Assembly (NCBI GenBank): GCA_963842235.1
Contig: CAWJFT010000001.1
Span: forward strand, 186,001-250,000
Source: JACDAN01 sp963842235
GTDB taxonomy: Bacteria; Actinomycetota; Thermoleophilia; Gaiellales; Gaiellaceae
DNA: 64,000 bases
Reading direction: 5' to 3'
Within the stretch, counting starts at the first letter, position 1. Each line of letters starts with the position of its first letter. The position numbers and the translations under genes are program-made. Shown piece by piece: positions 8,140-17,771 of this stretch. The notes under the pieces are model-generated. The model ran no database searches. It was given only the letters and a program-made list of their open reading frames with translations, and was not told the origin of the DNA.

Positions 8140-10350
8140 GTGAAGACGCTGGTCATAACGGAAAAGCCGTCGGTTGCGCGCGACATCGTCGACGCCCTTC
8201 CCGGCAGCTTCGACAACAACGACACGTTCTACGAGGGGGACGATTACGTCGTCACCTTCGCCGTCGGGCACTTGCTCGAACTGACCGAGCCGGAGGACTA
8301 CGACGAGCGCTTCAAGAAGTGGCGCATGGCCGATCTGCCGATCATCCCGGAGGAGTTCCGGGTGCGGCCGCGCGATGCCAAGTCCAAGAAGCAGCTGAAC
8401 GTGATCCACAAGCTGCTCAAGCGCGACGACATCGACAACGTCATCAACGCGTGCGACGCCGGCCGTGAGGGCGAGCTCATCTTCACGCACGTCTACGAGA
8501 CCTCAGGCGTCGACAAGCCCGTCCAGCGCCTCTGGATCAACTCGATGACGAAGCAGGCGATCCGTGACGGCTTCGAGAGCCTCCGACCCGGCGCGCAGCT
8601 CGAGCCGCTGCGCGAGGCGGCGCGCTCCCGTTCGGAGGCCGACTGGCTCGTCGGGATGAACGCGACCCGCGCGGCGACGATCCGCGGCCGGGCCTGGGTC
8701 GGCGGCGTCGTCTCGATCGGACGAGTCCAGACCCCGACCCTCGCGATGATCGTCAAGCGCGAGCGCGAGATCCAGGCCTTCATCCCGGAGCCGTACTGGC
8801 TCGTCCACGCCAGCTTCGACCCGCGCTACGAGGGCCTCTGGTTCGAGGGCGACGAGACGCGCCTGAAGGACGGCAAGCGCGCCGACGAGATCGTCGAGAA
8901 GGTCAAGGGCAAGTCCGGACGGGTCGAGTCGGTCGAGCGCAAGGAGCAGTCCGAGCGCGCGCCGCTCCTCTACGACCTCACCTCGCTGCAGCGGGACGCG
9001 AACCGCCGCTTCGGCTTCTCGGCCCGCCGCACGCTGAGCGCGGCCCAGTCGCTCTACGAGGGCAAGAAGGCGATCACCTACCCGCGCACCAACTCGCGCT
9101 TCCTGTCCGGGGATCTCGTCCCGCAGCTGAAGCCGACCGCTGAGACGCTCGTGCCGATCGGGGAATACGCCGACGCCGCGCGCTTCGTGCTGAAGCTCGA
9201 CCAGCTGCCGCTCGGGCGCGTCGTCAACGACGCCAAGGTGGACGACCACCACGCGATCATCCCGACGGACATCAGCCACGATCTGAACGCGTTCTCGCCG
9301 GACGAGCGCCGCATCTTCGACCTGATCGCACGGCGCTTCCTCGCCGTCTTCCACCCGCCGGCCCGCTATGCGCGGACGACCGTGGTCACGGAGGTCGAGC
9401 AGGAGCGCTTCCGCACCCGCGGCAAGGTCACGCTCGAAGCCGGTTGGCGCGGCGTCTACGGCCTGGAGGCCGACGACCAGACGCAAAAACAGGACGAGGA
9501 CGCCGAGGGCGAGGGCGAGCTCCCCGCGCTCAAGCAGGGCCAGGAGGTCCGCTGCGTCGATGCCGAGAGCGAGGCGAAGGAGACGAAGCCGCCGCCTCGC
9601 TACACCGAGGCGACGCTGCTCTCGGCAATGGAGACCGCCGGCAAGCTCGTCGACGAGGAGGAGCTCCGCGAAGCGATGAAGGAGGGCGGTCTCGGGACGC
9701 CGGCGACACGCGCCGAGATCATCGAGACGCTGATCCGCCGCGAGTACATCGAGCGGGTGAGCAAGGACCTGCAGCCGACGCCAAAGGGCCTGCAGGTGAT
9801 CACGATGCTCGAGTCGCACCCGGTCACCTCGCCGGAGCTGACCGGCGGCTGGGAGAAGCAACTGCGCGACATCGAGCACGGCTCCGGTGACCGCTCGGCG
9901 TTCATGAGCGGGATCGCGGACTTCACGAAGTCCACGGTGGAGGAGATCGCCAACCTCGACAAGGAGAAGCTGCGCCCGGAGCGCGCCGAGCTCGGCCTGT
10001 GCCCGCGCTGCGGCGCCGAGACGGGCGAGATCATCCGCGAGAACGCGAAGGCCTACGGCTGCACCAGCTGGAAGAGCCGGGAGGAGCCGGGTTGCGGCTT
10101 CGTGATCTGGAAGCGCGTCGCCGGCCGGACGCTGACCCCGGAGATCGCCCGCCAGCTCCTGGAGGAAGGGCGGACACGCGAAGTGCTCTCAGGCTTCCGG
10201 TCCCGCGCCGGCAAACCCTTCCGCGCCCGCCTCGTCATGGACAAGGACGGCAAGGTCGAGTTCGAGTTTCCGGTCTCGCGGAAACGTCAAGCCGAGCAGG
10301 GCGAAGAGGAAGAAACCGCCCCCGCACCCTCCCCTGCGGCGGCCGAATAA
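8140..10350 (+). CDS. topB: Type IA DNA topoisomerase (topoisomerase III-like)
   Basis: 736 residues from a GTG at 8140; upstream in-frame sequence is not family-like. The Toprim domain opens KTLVITEKPSVARDIV, and INACDAGREGELIF carries the metal-binding acidic residues. The catalytic tyrosine is Tyr314 in ITYPRTNSRFLS. The C-terminus has a cysteine-rich zinc region (GLCPRCG ... YGCTSW) followed by a Topo C-terminal repeat and an acidic Glu/Ala/Pro tail. The enzyme relaxes and decatenates DNA through single-strand passage. It is complete, with no frameshift, in contrast to many neighbours. A bacterial TopA would normally be longer with more zinc ribbons, so the TopB call is favoured. Confidence 0.92.
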   Translation: MKTLVITEKPSVARDIVDALPGSFDNNDTFYEGDDYVVTFAVGHLLELTEPEDYDERFKKWRMADLPIIPEEFRVRPRDAKSKKQLNVIHKLLKRDDIDNVINACDAGREGELIFTHVYETSGVDKPVQRLWINSMTKQAIRDGFESLRPGAQLEPLREAARSRSEADWLVGMNATRAATIRGRAWVGGVVSIGRVQTPTLAMIVKREREIQAFIPEPYWLVHASFDPRYEGLWFEGDETRLKDGKRADEIVEKVKGKSGRVESVERKEQSERAPLLYDLTSLQRDANRRFGFSARRTLSAAQSLYEGKKAITYPRTNSRFLSGDLVPQLKPTAETLVPIGEYADAARFVLKLDQLPLGRVVNDAKVDDHHAIIPTDISHDLNAFSPDERRIFDLIARRFLAVFHPPARYARTTVVTEVEQERFRTRGKVTLEAGWRGVYGLEADDQTQKQDEDAEGEGELPALKQGQEVRCVDAESEAKETKPPPRYTEATLLSAMETAGKLVDEEELREAMKEGGLGTPATRAEIIETLIRREYIERVSKDLQPTPKGLQVITMLESHPVTSPELTGGWEKQLRDIEHGSGDRSAFMSGIADFTKSTVEEIANLDKEKLRPERAELGLCPRCGAETGEIIRENAKAYGCTSWKSREEPGCGFVIWKRVAGRTLTPEIARQLLEEGRTREVLSGFRSRAGKPFRARLVMDKDGKVEFEFPVSRKRQAEQGEEEETAPAPSPAAAE

Positions 10351-10609
10351 ACCCAACCGCAACAAACCTTCCACTCTCTATTGCGTTCTAATAGGTGAGG
10401 TTTCCCGGCACGCCGCGAGGCGATCCGCCGAGCGCGTTCAGACGGAATAGGTAGAGAGAGACGCACGTTTCTTCTACCGAACCCCTCAGAAGGGTTGCTT
10501 CCCCTGCAAAAACCAGGAAACTGAACACAAAATCCGAAAGTTTGAGGTCCGACGAACGTCGTAGAATTTGTAGGTTGCCGCGAAAAGCTGAAAGGACGAA
10601 GAAGCCGCT
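10351..10609. other. Intergenic region upstream of the sigma factor gene
   Basis: 260 bases, clearly more AT-rich than the flanking genes. It holds a weak 5-bp hairpin (10480-10496, AACCC/GGGTT) after topB, a possible -10 TAGAAT (10562-10567) with a poorly spaced TTGAGG, and a short CGACG-AA-CGTCG palindrome (about 10550-10561). No gene is seen. It most likely holds the sigma-factor promoter. Confidence 0.4.
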
Positions 10610-11683
10610 TTGACACCGCATCAACTTCAGGAACTTCTGGAAAGCGAACAGGCCCGCCCGTTCATCGAGCAGGGTGAGGAGCGCGGTCACATCGAGCCGA
10701 TCGAGCTCGAGGCCTTCGCCGTAGAGCACGACCTCGGCGAAGAGGAGATCGAGGCGCTCACGCGCGAGCTCGAGGCGATCGGCCTCGAGGTTCGCGAGGC
10801 CCGGGCCGAGAGTGAGAAGGCCGAGCAGCCGAAGCAGGCGCCGCCCGATCCGGAGGCGATCGTCGGCTCCGCGGACAGCCTTCAGCTCTTCCTGGCCGAC
10901 GTCGGCCGGCACAAGCTCCTGACCGCGGCCGACGAGGTTGCGCTCGCCAAGCGGATCGAGCGCGGCGACCTGACTGCGAAGCGGCACATGATCGAGTCCA
11001 ACCTCCGGCTGGTCGTCTCGATCGCCAAGGGCTATCGAGGCCTCGGCGTCCCGTTCCTCGATCTCATCCAGGAGGGCACGCTCGGCCTGAACCGCGCGGT
11101 CGAGAAGTTCGACTGGCGGCGCGGCTTCAAGTTCTCGACCTACGCCACGTGGTGGATCCGGCAGTCGGTGCAGCGCGCCGTGGCCAACCACGCGCGGACG
11201 ATCCGTGTGCCGGTGCACGTCGTCGAGCGGCAGCAGAAGCTCTCGCGCGCCGCGCGCCGGCTCGAGGTCGAGCTGGGGCGCGAGGCCACGAAGGACGAGC
11301 TGGCGGAGGCGACCGGCCTGCCCATGCAGCACGTCGACGAGGCGCTGGGCGCCGCCCACGCGTCGGTGTCGCTGAACCAGACGGTCGGCGCGGACGACGA
11401 GGGCGAGCTCGGCGATCTCTTCGCCGACCGCGAGGCGGCCGATCCGTTCGACGAGGCCGAGGAGTCGCTCCGCAAGCAGGGCGTCCGGCGCGCGCTGGAC
11501 GCGCTGCCCGAGCGCGAGCGGCGGATCCTCGAGCTCCGCTTCGGGTTCGAGGGCGAGCCCTGGACGCTCGAGGCGATCGGCCACGAGCTCGACCTGACGC
11601 GCGAGCGCGTCCGGCAGCTCGAAGCGCAGGCACTGGCGCGGCTCGCCGCGCTGCGCGACCTGGCCGCCGTCTCGGCGAACTAG
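10610..11683 (+). CDS. RNA polymerase sigma factor, RpoD/SigA-like (sigma-70 group 1/2)
   Basis: 357 residues. After a short acidic N-terminal segment come region 1.2 (SADSLQLFLADVGRHKLL), region 2 with the core-binding/-10 helices (NLRLVVSIAKGYRG, FKFSTYATWWIRQSVQRA), region 3, and region 4 with ILELRFGFEG and the -35 helix-turn-helix LTRERVRQLEAQALARL. The start is TTG at 10610, with AAAGGA about 13 bases upstream; the distance is long, so the start is a little uncertain. It should direct transcription of housekeeping genes. Because an additional RpoD may exist outside the window, primary versus group 2 status cannot be fixed. Confidence 0.93.
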   Translation: MTPHQLQELLESEQARPFIEQGEERGHIEPIELEAFAVEHDLGEEEIEALTRELEAIGLEVREARAESEKAEQPKQAPPDPEAIVGSADSLQLFLADVGRHKLLTAADEVALAKRIERGDLTAKRHMIESNLRLVVSIAKGYRGLGVPFLDLIQEGTLGLNRAVEKFDWRRGFKFSTYATWWIRQSVQRAVANHARTIRVPVHVVERQQKLSRAARRLEVELGREATKDELAEATGLPMQHVDEALGAAHASVSLNQTVGADDEGELGDLFADREAADPFDEAEESLRKQGVRRALDALPERERRILELRFGFEGEPWTLEAIGHELDLTRERVRQLEAQALARLAALRDLAAVSAN

Positions 11684-11699
11684 CGCCTCTTCGCCCGGA

Positions 11700-11730
11700 G
11701 ACAGGGACAGAAAGTCGCAGACTTCCTGTC
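11700..11730. terminator. Hairpin after the sigma factor gene
   Basis: GACAGG (11700-11705) pairs with CCTGTC (11725-11730), with a nested AAGTC/GACTT. An A-run rather than a T-run follows on the plus strand, so rho-independent termination is not certain. Confidence 0.35.
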
Positions 11731-11828
11731 AAAAAGCCCTCGCGAGAGTTAACCTCTCTCCCGCTTGGTCGTCATAGCTTCTTAACAGTCCGTGTGGCCG
11801 CCAGGGGCCGCAGCCGAAAGGAGCACAT

Positions 11829-13481
11829 GTGAGGGGAAAGAGGCACATTGCGGCGTTAGTCGCGGTTGCAAGCTTTATCGGGCTTGGGGCCGCCGGTGCC
11901 GCCACGAACGTCACGTTCGTCTTTGCCGGGGCAGCCGATCCGACGTACCTGGATCCGGCCCTCGTCTCTGACGGCGAGTCGTTCAGAATCACGAAGCAGG
12001 TCTTCGAGGGCCTCGTTGAGCTCAAGCCGGGCTCGACGAAGCTCGTGCCGGCCTTGGCGACTCGCTGGAAGGTCGGCCGTGACGGCAAGACCTGGACGTT
12101 CAACTTGCGCCGGGGGGTCAAGTTCCACGACGGGACGCCGTTCAACGCGGCCGCCGTCTGCGCGAACTTCAACCGCTGGTACAACTGGCGAGGGCCGTTC
12201 CAGGACGCTACGGCGAGCTACTACTACCGCCAGATCTTCGGCGGGTTCAAGAAGAACGAGTCCGTCGGTCTCGGCGCTCCGCTCTATCAGAGCTGCCGCG
12301 GCAAGGGGCGCTATGTCGCGGTGATCAAGCTGCGGCGTCGTTCGGGCCCGTTCGTCCCCGGACTCGTGGTCTCAGCGTTCTCGATGCAGAGCCCGACCGC
12401 GATGCGCAAGTACGGAGCGAACCAGGGCGAGCTGGCGTCGGGCACCTTCAGGCCGACGGGCACCTATGCCTTCTCGCATCCCACGGGCACCGGTCCGTAC
12501 AAGTTCGAATCGTGGACCGTGGGTCAGCGGGTCGTCCTGACGCGGAACAACTCGTACTGGGGCAAGAAGGCGTCGCTCGCGAGAGTCATCGTCCGGCCGA
12601 TCAGCAACAACACGGCGAGGCTTCAGTCGCTGCAGACCGGCGAGGTGAACGGTTACGACCTCGTCGCGCCGCAGGACATGCCGACGATCCGGAACGACCA
12701 GCGGCTCAGCTTGCTGAACCGGCCGCCGTTCAACGTCGCGTACGTGACGATCAATTCGTCCAAGCCGCCGATGAACAACGTCCTCGTGCGGCGGGCGGTC
12801 GCCTATGGGCTCGATCGTGCGTCCGTCGTCCGGTCGTTCTACGCCGGGCGGGCCGTCGTGGCTAACGAGTTCATGCCGCCGGCGATCCCGGGATATGAGC
12901 CGAAGGTCACGAAGTACCCGTACAACCCGAACCAGGCCAAGGCGCTGCTCCGCAAGGCGGGGCTGTCGCTTCCGGTCAAGATCGAGTTCTGGTGGCCGAC
13001 GAACGTGTCGCGCCCGTACATGCCGAGCCCGAACTTGAACTTCCAGGCCTTCAAGGCGAGCTTGGAGCAGTCCGGATTCGACGTCACCGCGGTGAGCATG
13101 CCGTGGCGGCCTGACTACGTGAAGCACGTCAACGAAGGCACCGGCGGTCACCTGAACCTGATCGGATGGACCGGCGACTACGCCGACGCCGACAACTTCG
13201 TCGGGACGTTCTTCCAGAGCGCCAACCCGCAGTTCGGTCTGACCAGGACCGGCGCGCACAAGAAGATCGCGCTGCTCCTCGACAAGGCCGAGGCCGAGGT
13301 CAACCCGGCAAAGCGGGTGAAGCTGTACAAGCAGATCAACAAGCTCATCGCTGACTTCGTGCCGGGCGTGCCGTATGCGTACTCGACCCCGGCCGTCGCC
13401 GTCCAGCGGCGAGTGCATGGCTACAAGCCGAGCCCTGTCGGAACCGAGTCGTTCTACGGGGTCACGGTCGGAGGCCAGTAG
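11829..13481 (+). CDS. Peptide/oligopeptide ABC transporter substrate-binding protein (SBP family 5), operon 1
   Basis: 550 residues. The N-terminus has a basic start (MRGKR) and a hydrophobic stretch ending in AAGAATN, consistent with a secretory signal. No lipobox cysteine is present, unlike the paralogue at 28633. The SBP_bac_5 features are clear: DPALVSDGESFRITKQVFEGLVEL, the LATRWKVGRDGKTWTFNLRRGVKFHDG block, GTGPYKFESW, and a periplasmic-type C-terminus with YGVTVGGQ. Start GTG 11829 is set by AAAGGAG at 11817-11823. It binds peptides or a similar solute outside the membrane and feeds the permeases and ATPases that follow to 17712. Confidence 0.92.
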   Translation: MRGKRHIAALVAVASFIGLGAAGAATNVTFVFAGAADPTYLDPALVSDGESFRITKQVFEGLVELKPGSTKLVPALATRWKVGRDGKTWTFNLRRGVKFHDGTPFNAAAVCANFNRWYNWRGPFQDATASYYYRQIFGGFKKNESVGLGAPLYQSCRGKGRYVAVIKLRRRSGPFVPGLVVSAFSMQSPTAMRKYGANQGELASGTFRPTGTYAFSHPTGTGPYKFESWTVGQRVVLTRNNSYWGKKASLARVIVRPISNNTARLQSLQTGEVNGYDLVAPQDMPTIRNDQRLSLLNRPPFNVAYVTINSSKPPMNNVLVRRAVAYGLDRASVVRSFYAGRAVVANEFMPPAIPGYEPKVTKYPYNPNQAKALLRKAGLSLPVKIEFWWPTNVSRPYMPSPNLNFQAFKASLEQSGFDVTAVSMPWRPDYVKHVNEGTGGHLNLIGWTGDYADADNFVGTFFQSANPQFGLTRTGAHKKIALLLDKAEAEVNPAKRVKLYKQINKLIADFVPGVPYAYSTPAVAVQRRVHGYKPSPVGTESFYGVTVGGQ

Positions 13482-13518
13482 TAGGAATCAGGGAGTAAGG
13501 CAGCCGGCGAGCGACTAG

Positions 13519-14522
13519 ATGCTTCGGTTCATCGTTCGCCGGCTGCTTCTCCTTGTCCCGATCCTCGTCGGGCTCTCGATCCTCGTCTTCTTCTGGGTCA
13601 GGGCGCTTCCGGGGAGCCCGCGGACGCCCTTCTCGGCGAACGCGCGACGCCCGAGCTCGTCAAGGAGTACAACGAGCGCTTCGGGCTCGACGACCCGGTC
13701 TACATCCAGTACTGGAAGTACGTCAAGACGACCTCCCAATTCGACTTCGGCGTCAGCTCCGCCACACACCGGTACGTCACAGACGAGATCAAGGAACGCT
13801 TTCCCGCGACGGTCGAGCTGGCGATCGGCGCAATGATCTTCGCGGTCAGCTTCGGCATCCCACTCGGGTTCTTCGCGGCGAAGCGGTACGGCGGGGCCTT
13901 CGACCACGCAAGCCTGTTCTTATCGCTGATCGGTGTCTCGATCCCGGTCTTCTTCCTCGCGATCCTGTTGAAGTACGTCTTCGCGGTCCGGCTCGGCTGG
14001 TTACCCAGCGTCGGGCGCGTCAGCGTCGAACTCGAAGCCGAGCATCCGACGAACTTCTACATCCTGGACGCGATCATCACCCGGAACTGGGTGCTGTTCA
14101 AGGACTCGATCGAGCATCTGATCCTGCCTGCGATTGCACTGGGCTCGATCCCGCTGGCGATCATCTCGCGGATCACGCGCGCTTCGGTGCTCGACGTCCA
14201 GAACGAGGATTACGTGCGCACCGCCAGGGCCAAGGGCCTGCCGCCGATGACGGTGGATCGCCGGCACGTGCTCCGGAACGCGATGCTCCCGATCTCGACG
14301 ATCATCGGGCTCCAGACCGGCCTGCTGCTCTCCGGAGCGATCCTGACTGAGACCATCTTCGCATGGCCGGGAATGGGATCCTGGCTGCGAGACGCCATCT
14401 TCAACCGCGACTACGCGGTGCTCCAGGGCGGGATCCTGTTCCTCGCGCTCGTCTTCGTGCTCGTCAACCTGGTCGTGGACATCTCGTACGCGATCATCAA
14501 CCCGAAGATCCGGTATTCGTGA
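13519..14522 (+). pseudogene. Peptide ABC transporter permease (DppB/OppB-like), one-base deletion
   Basis: The N-terminal transmembrane start MLRFIVRRLLLLVPILVG is in frame 1, whereas the conserved remainder (FGLDDPVYIQYW, then the membrane core and the EAA loop ARAKGLPPMTVDRRHVLRNA) is in frame 0. Adding one base near 13620, turning cccgcgg into the expected ccggcgg, joins them as ALPGSPADALLGER. The rest is normal for a DppB permease of about 335 residues, with six membrane segments. Its stop codon is the first base triplet of the 78-nt structured element. Either a real inactivating mutation or a sequencing error; the otherwise perfect conservation favours an error or a very recent event. 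Confidence 0.88.
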
Positions 14523-14597
14523 GACGTCGCTTGCGATGTCTCTTTCAGGCCGTGCGCGCTTTGCGCGTGCGGCCGTCTGAAATGACCGGTCGACACG
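14520..14597 (+). repeat. Structured intercistronic element, copy 1
   Basis: A 78-nt element beginning with the stop codon of the upstream permease. Hairpin 1 (AGACGTCGC/GCGATGTCT) is followed by a 12-bp hairpin 2 with a TTT loop, and then the invariant tail AATGACCGGTCGACACG. It ends exactly 22 nt before the next start codon. It aligns without gaps to copies at 16536 and 32435. Confidence 0.85.
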
Positions 14598-14619
14598 TTC
14601 GTCGTCAGGGGGTTCGCGT

Positions 14620-15525
14620 ATGAGCGTCGCCGAGATCGAAGCTACCGAGATCCAGCTCGAGGCGCCGAGCGGGCTCTGGCGCGACGCTTGGCATCGGCTG
14701 ATCCGGAATCCGGGCGCGATCGTCGGCTTCGTCTTCGTCGGCGTCTTCGTAGTCGCCGCGGTCTTCGCGCCGCTGCTCGCGCCGTACGATCCGAAGGAGC
14801 AGCACCTCGAGCTGATCGCGAACGGCTGCTGCCCGGGGCCCTCGTCCGAGCACTGGTTCGGAGTCGATCTCCTGGGGCGGGACGTCTTCTCGCGGATCCT
14901 TTACGGCGCCCGCTACTCGCTCGTCATCGGGATCGTCTCGGTCACGATCGGGCTCTCGATCGGGCTGATCCTCGGCGCGATCGCCGGCTTCGTGGGCGGC
15001 GTCGTCGACTCGGGGATCATGCGCGTGATGGACGTGATGCTGGCGATCCCGGGCCTGTTGCTCGCGATCGCGATCGTCGCGGCGCTCGGGCCCGGCCTCA
15101 AGCAGATCATGATCGCCGTCGGGGTCGCCAACATCCCGATCTTCGCCCGCCTCGTCCGGGGCTCGATCCTCGCTCAGCGTGAATCGGACTACGTGCTCGC
15201 GGCCCGCTCCGTCGGAGTCCGGAGACCGTCGATCCTCGTCTCACACGTCCTTCCGAACGCGATGTCGCCGGTGATCGTCACCGGCACCTTGGCGATGGCC
15301 ACGGCGATCATCGACGTCGCCGGCCTCGGGTTCCTCGGGCTCGGATTCCCCGATCCGGAGACGCCCGAGTGGGGGAGCATGCTCACCGAGGTCAACGAGT
15401 ACCTGCAGACCGCGCCCTTCCTCGCGATCATCCCGGGCCTCGCGATCGTCATCGCGGTGCTCGGCTTCAACCTGATCGGCGACGGCCTGCGCGAGGCGCT
15501 CGACCCGAAGCTGCGCGGACGCTGA
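14620..15525 (+). CDS. Peptide ABC transporter permease (DppC/OppC-like), operon 1
   Basis: 301 residues with the OppC N-terminal domain (LWRDAWHRLIRNPGAIVG, then HWFGVDLLGRDVFSRILYGAR) and the binding-protein-dependent permease core. Its EAA loop reads AARSVGVRRPSILVSHVLPNAMSP, which contacts the ATPases. About six membrane spans. The ATG at 14620 follows a GGGGG-rich ribosome site 22 nt after the structured element. The stop overlaps the start of the next ATPase gene (TGATG), so translation is coupled. It forms the channel with the broken DppB upstream. Confidence 0.92.
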   Translation: MSVAEIEATEIQLEAPSGLWRDAWHRLIRNPGAIVGFVFVGVFVVAAVFAPLLAPYDPKEQHLELIANGCCPGPSSEHWFGVDLLGRDVFSRILYGARYSLVIGIVSVTIGLSIGLILGAIAGFVGGVVDSGIMRVMDVMLAIPGLLLAIAIVAALGPGLKQIMIAVGVANIPIFARLVRGSILAQRESDYVLAARSVGVRRPSILVSHVLPNAMSPVIVTGTLAMATAIIDVAGLGFLGLGFPDPETPEWGSMLTEVNEYLQTAPFLAIIPGLAIVIAVLGFNLIGDGLREALDPKLRGR

Positions 15526-16538
15526 TGGCCCGCGAGCCGCTCCTCTCCGTCGAGGACCTGCGCGTTCGGTTCTGGACCCGCCGCGGGACGATCCACGCGG
15601 TCAACGGGATCTCGTTCGACATCGCTCCGGGCGAGACGCTTGGGATCGTCGGCGAATCCGGCTGCGGGAAAAGCGTGACGGCGCTCTCGCTGCTCGGGAT
15701 CCTGCCCCGCGCCGGCAAGGTCGCCTCGGGGCGCGCGCTGTTCGACGGCCGCGACCTCCTGCAGCTCTCCGACCGCCAGCTGCGGAAGGTGCGCGGCAAG
15801 GACATCGCGATGATCTTCCAGGACCCGATGACGAGCCTGAACCCGGTCCTCACGATCGGCCGGCAGATCGCGGAGGCGCTCGAGACGCACTTCGGGATGA
15901 ACAAAAGGGACGCCATGAAGCGGAGCGCGGAGCTGCTCGACCGGGTCGGCATCCCCAGCGCCAACAAGCGCGTCCGCGACTACCCCCATCAGTTCTCCGG
16001 CGGGATGCGGCAGCGGGCGATGATCGCGATGGCGCTCGCCTGCCGGCCGAAGCTGATGATCGCCGACGAGCCGACGACGGCGCTCGACGTCACGATCCAG
16101 GCGCAGATCCTCGACCTGCTCCGGGAGCTCGTCGCAGAGGGGAACGCGGCGCTGATCCTGATCACCCACGACCTCGGAGTCGTCGCCGGCATGTGCGAGC
16201 GCGTGAACGTGATGTACGCCGGGATGTTCATGGAGACCGGCTCCGCGACGCAGCTCTTCGCGAGCCCGCGTCATCCGTACACGGTCGGGCTCCTGCAAAG
16301 CATTCCGCGGCTCGACGCTGCGCGCGGCGAGAAGCTGCACCCCATCGAAGGAACTCCGCGCGACATGCTCAGCCCGCCGCAGGCCTGCCCGTTCCAGCCG
16401 CGGTGCCGCTACGAGATCGAGATCTCGCGCCAGGAGGTCCCGCCGCTCGCCGAGATCGAGCCCGGGCACAAGGTCGCCTGCTTCAACCCCGTGCCGGCAG
16501 GGGAGTGGGAGAACATGCGGGCGGCCGTTGTCTCATGA
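15525..16538 (+). CDS. Peptide ABC transporter ATP-binding protein (DppD/OppD-like), operon 1
   Basis: 337 residues with Walker [10 protein letters not shown] (about residue 44), Q-loop [10 protein letters not shown], signature [15 protein letters not shown], Walker [15 protein letters not shown]-switch ITHDLG, and the C-terminal oligopeptide-ABC extension CPFQPRC. This pattern is typical of OppD. The start ATG overlaps the permease stop. The stop codon opens the second copy of the structured element. It pairs with the OppF-like ATPase at 16636 to drive uptake. Confidence 0.94.
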   Translation: MAREPLLSVEDLRVRFWTRRGTIHAVNGISFDIAPGETLGIVGESGCGKSVTALSLLGILPRAGKVASGRALFDGRDLLQLSDRQLRKVRGKDIAMIFQDPMTSLNPVLTIGRQIAEALETHFGMNKRDAMKRSAELLDRVGIPSANKRVRDYPHQFSGGMRQRAMIAMALACRPKLMIADEPTTALDVTIQAQILDLLRELVAEGNAALILITHDLGVVAGMCERVNVMYAGMFMETGSATQLFASPRHPYTVGLLQSIPRLDAARGEKLHPIEGTPRDMLSPPQACPFQPRCRYEIEISRQEVPPLAEIEPGHKVACFNPVPAGEWENMRAAVVS

Positions 16539-16613
16539 GGCGGCGCTTGCGACGCCGCCTTCAGATCGTGCGGGCTTTGCCTGCGCGATCGTCTGCAATG
16601 ACCGGTCGACACG
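16536..16613 (+). repeat. Structured intercistronic element, copy 2
   Basis: 78 nt starting with the OppD stop codon and ending 22 nt before the OppF start. Relative to copy 1, stem positions change in pairs: in hairpin 2, G-C and C-G become A-T and T-A, while the 12-bp stem and TTT loop are kept. In hairpin 1, A-T becomes G-C. The tail AATGACCGGTCGACACG is identical. Confidence 0.85.
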
Positions 16614-16635
16614 CCGCGGATAGGGAGCTGCGGCT

Positions 16636-17712
16636 GTGACGCAGAACGGCACCCTCGTTGCCCTCGAGAACCTGAAGGTCTACTTCCCGATCAAGAGCGG
16701 CATTCTCCTCGATCGCCACGTGGGCGACATCAAGGCCGTCGACGACGTCTCGCTGGAGATCCAGCGGGGCGAGACGCTCGGCCTCGTCGGCGAGTCCGGG
16801 TGCGGAAAGTCGACCGTCGGCCGCGCGATCCTGCGCCTCTACAAGCCGACCGCGGGCCGGATCGTCTTCGACGGCGAGGACATCACCAACCAAGGCGAGG
16901 GAGAGCTGCGGGAGATGCGCCGGCGGATGCAGATGATCTTCCAGGACCCGTTCTCGTCGCTCAACCCGCGCCACAGCGTCGGGCGGATCGTGGGCGAACC
17001 GATGCAGATTCACGGCCTCGCGAGACGGCGCGACGTGGCAGGGCGGGTTCGCGAGCTGCTCCAGACCGTCGGGCTTCCGGCCGACGCCGGCTCACGCTTT
17101 CCGCACGAGTTCTCGGGCGGTCAGCGCCAGCGGATCGGGATCGCCCGCGCGCTCGCGGTCAACCCGGACTTCATCGTCGCCGACGAGCCCGTCTCGGCAC
17201 TCGACGTGTCGATTCAGGCGCAGATCATCAACCTCATGGAGCAGCTTCAGTCCGAGTTCTCGCTGACGTACCTGTTCATCGCTCACGACCTGGCGGTCGT
17301 CCGGCACATCTCCGATCGGATCGCCGTCATGTACCTCGGCTCGATCGTCGAGGTCTCGCCCGCCGCGGAGCTCTACGACAACCCTCTGCACCCGTACACG
17401 ATCGCGCTGCTGTCCGCGGTTCCGATCCCGGATCCCGAGGTGGAAGCGAAGCGCGAGACGATCCTTCTCCCGGGCGACCTCCCGAGCCCTGCGAACCCGC
17501 CCCACGCCTGCCGGTTCCACACGCGCTGCCCCTATATCCAGCCCACGCGCTGCACGACGGATGTGCCGCCGCTCCGCAAGCTCTCCGACGGCCACCTGGT
17601 CGCATGCCACTGGGCGGAGGAGATCAAGGCCGGCCGGCTCCAGCCGCACGAGCGGGAAGCGGTCTTCGAGCCCGGCCCGCAAGAAGCAGTGCCCGAACCG
17701 CCGCCCGTGTAG
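16636..17712 (+). CDS. Peptide ABC transporter ATP-binding protein (DppF/OppF-like), operon 1
   Basis: 358 residues with Walker [11 protein letters not shown]-loop [12 protein letters not shown], signature [15 protein letters not shown], Walker [15 protein letters not shown]-switch AHDLAV and the [10 protein letters not shown] cysteine motif of OppF proteins. The GTG start at 16636 is preceded by AGGGAG and lies 22 nt after structured element copy 2. It is the last gene of operon 1. Unlike the operon 2 OppF at 36349, it has no long C-terminal extension. ATP hydrolysis partner of the OppD-like protein at 15525. Confidence 0.94.
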   Translation: MTQNGTLVALENLKVYFPIKSGILLDRHVGDIKAVDDVSLEIQRGETLGLVGESGCGKSTVGRAILRLYKPTAGRIVFDGEDITNQGEGELREMRRRMQMIFQDPFSSLNPRHSVGRIVGEPMQIHGLARRRDVAGRVRELLQTVGLPADAGSRFPHEFSGGQRQRIGIARALAVNPDFIVADEPVSALDVSIQAQIINLMEQLQSEFSLTYLFIAHDLAVVRHISDRIAVMYLGSIVEVSPAAELYDNPLHPYTIALLSAVPIPDPEVEAKRETILLPGDLPSPANPPHACRFHTRCPYIQPTRCTTDVPPLRKLSDGHLVACHWAEEIKAGRLQPHEREAVFEPGPQEAVPEPPPV

Positions 17713-17771
17713 CGGCCATGGGCGCGATCGTAGTGGCGGAACCTTTCGCGTCCCCGCGCTGTAGTTCGACG

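Noticed and set aside
8503..9879. 458-codon minus-strand ORF inside topB
   Set aside because: Repetitive Arg/Leu/Asp-rich composition typical of antisense of a GC-rich gene; no start site or motifs.
10480..10496. Terminator after topB
   Set aside because: Only a 5-bp stem with no T-run; too weak to call.
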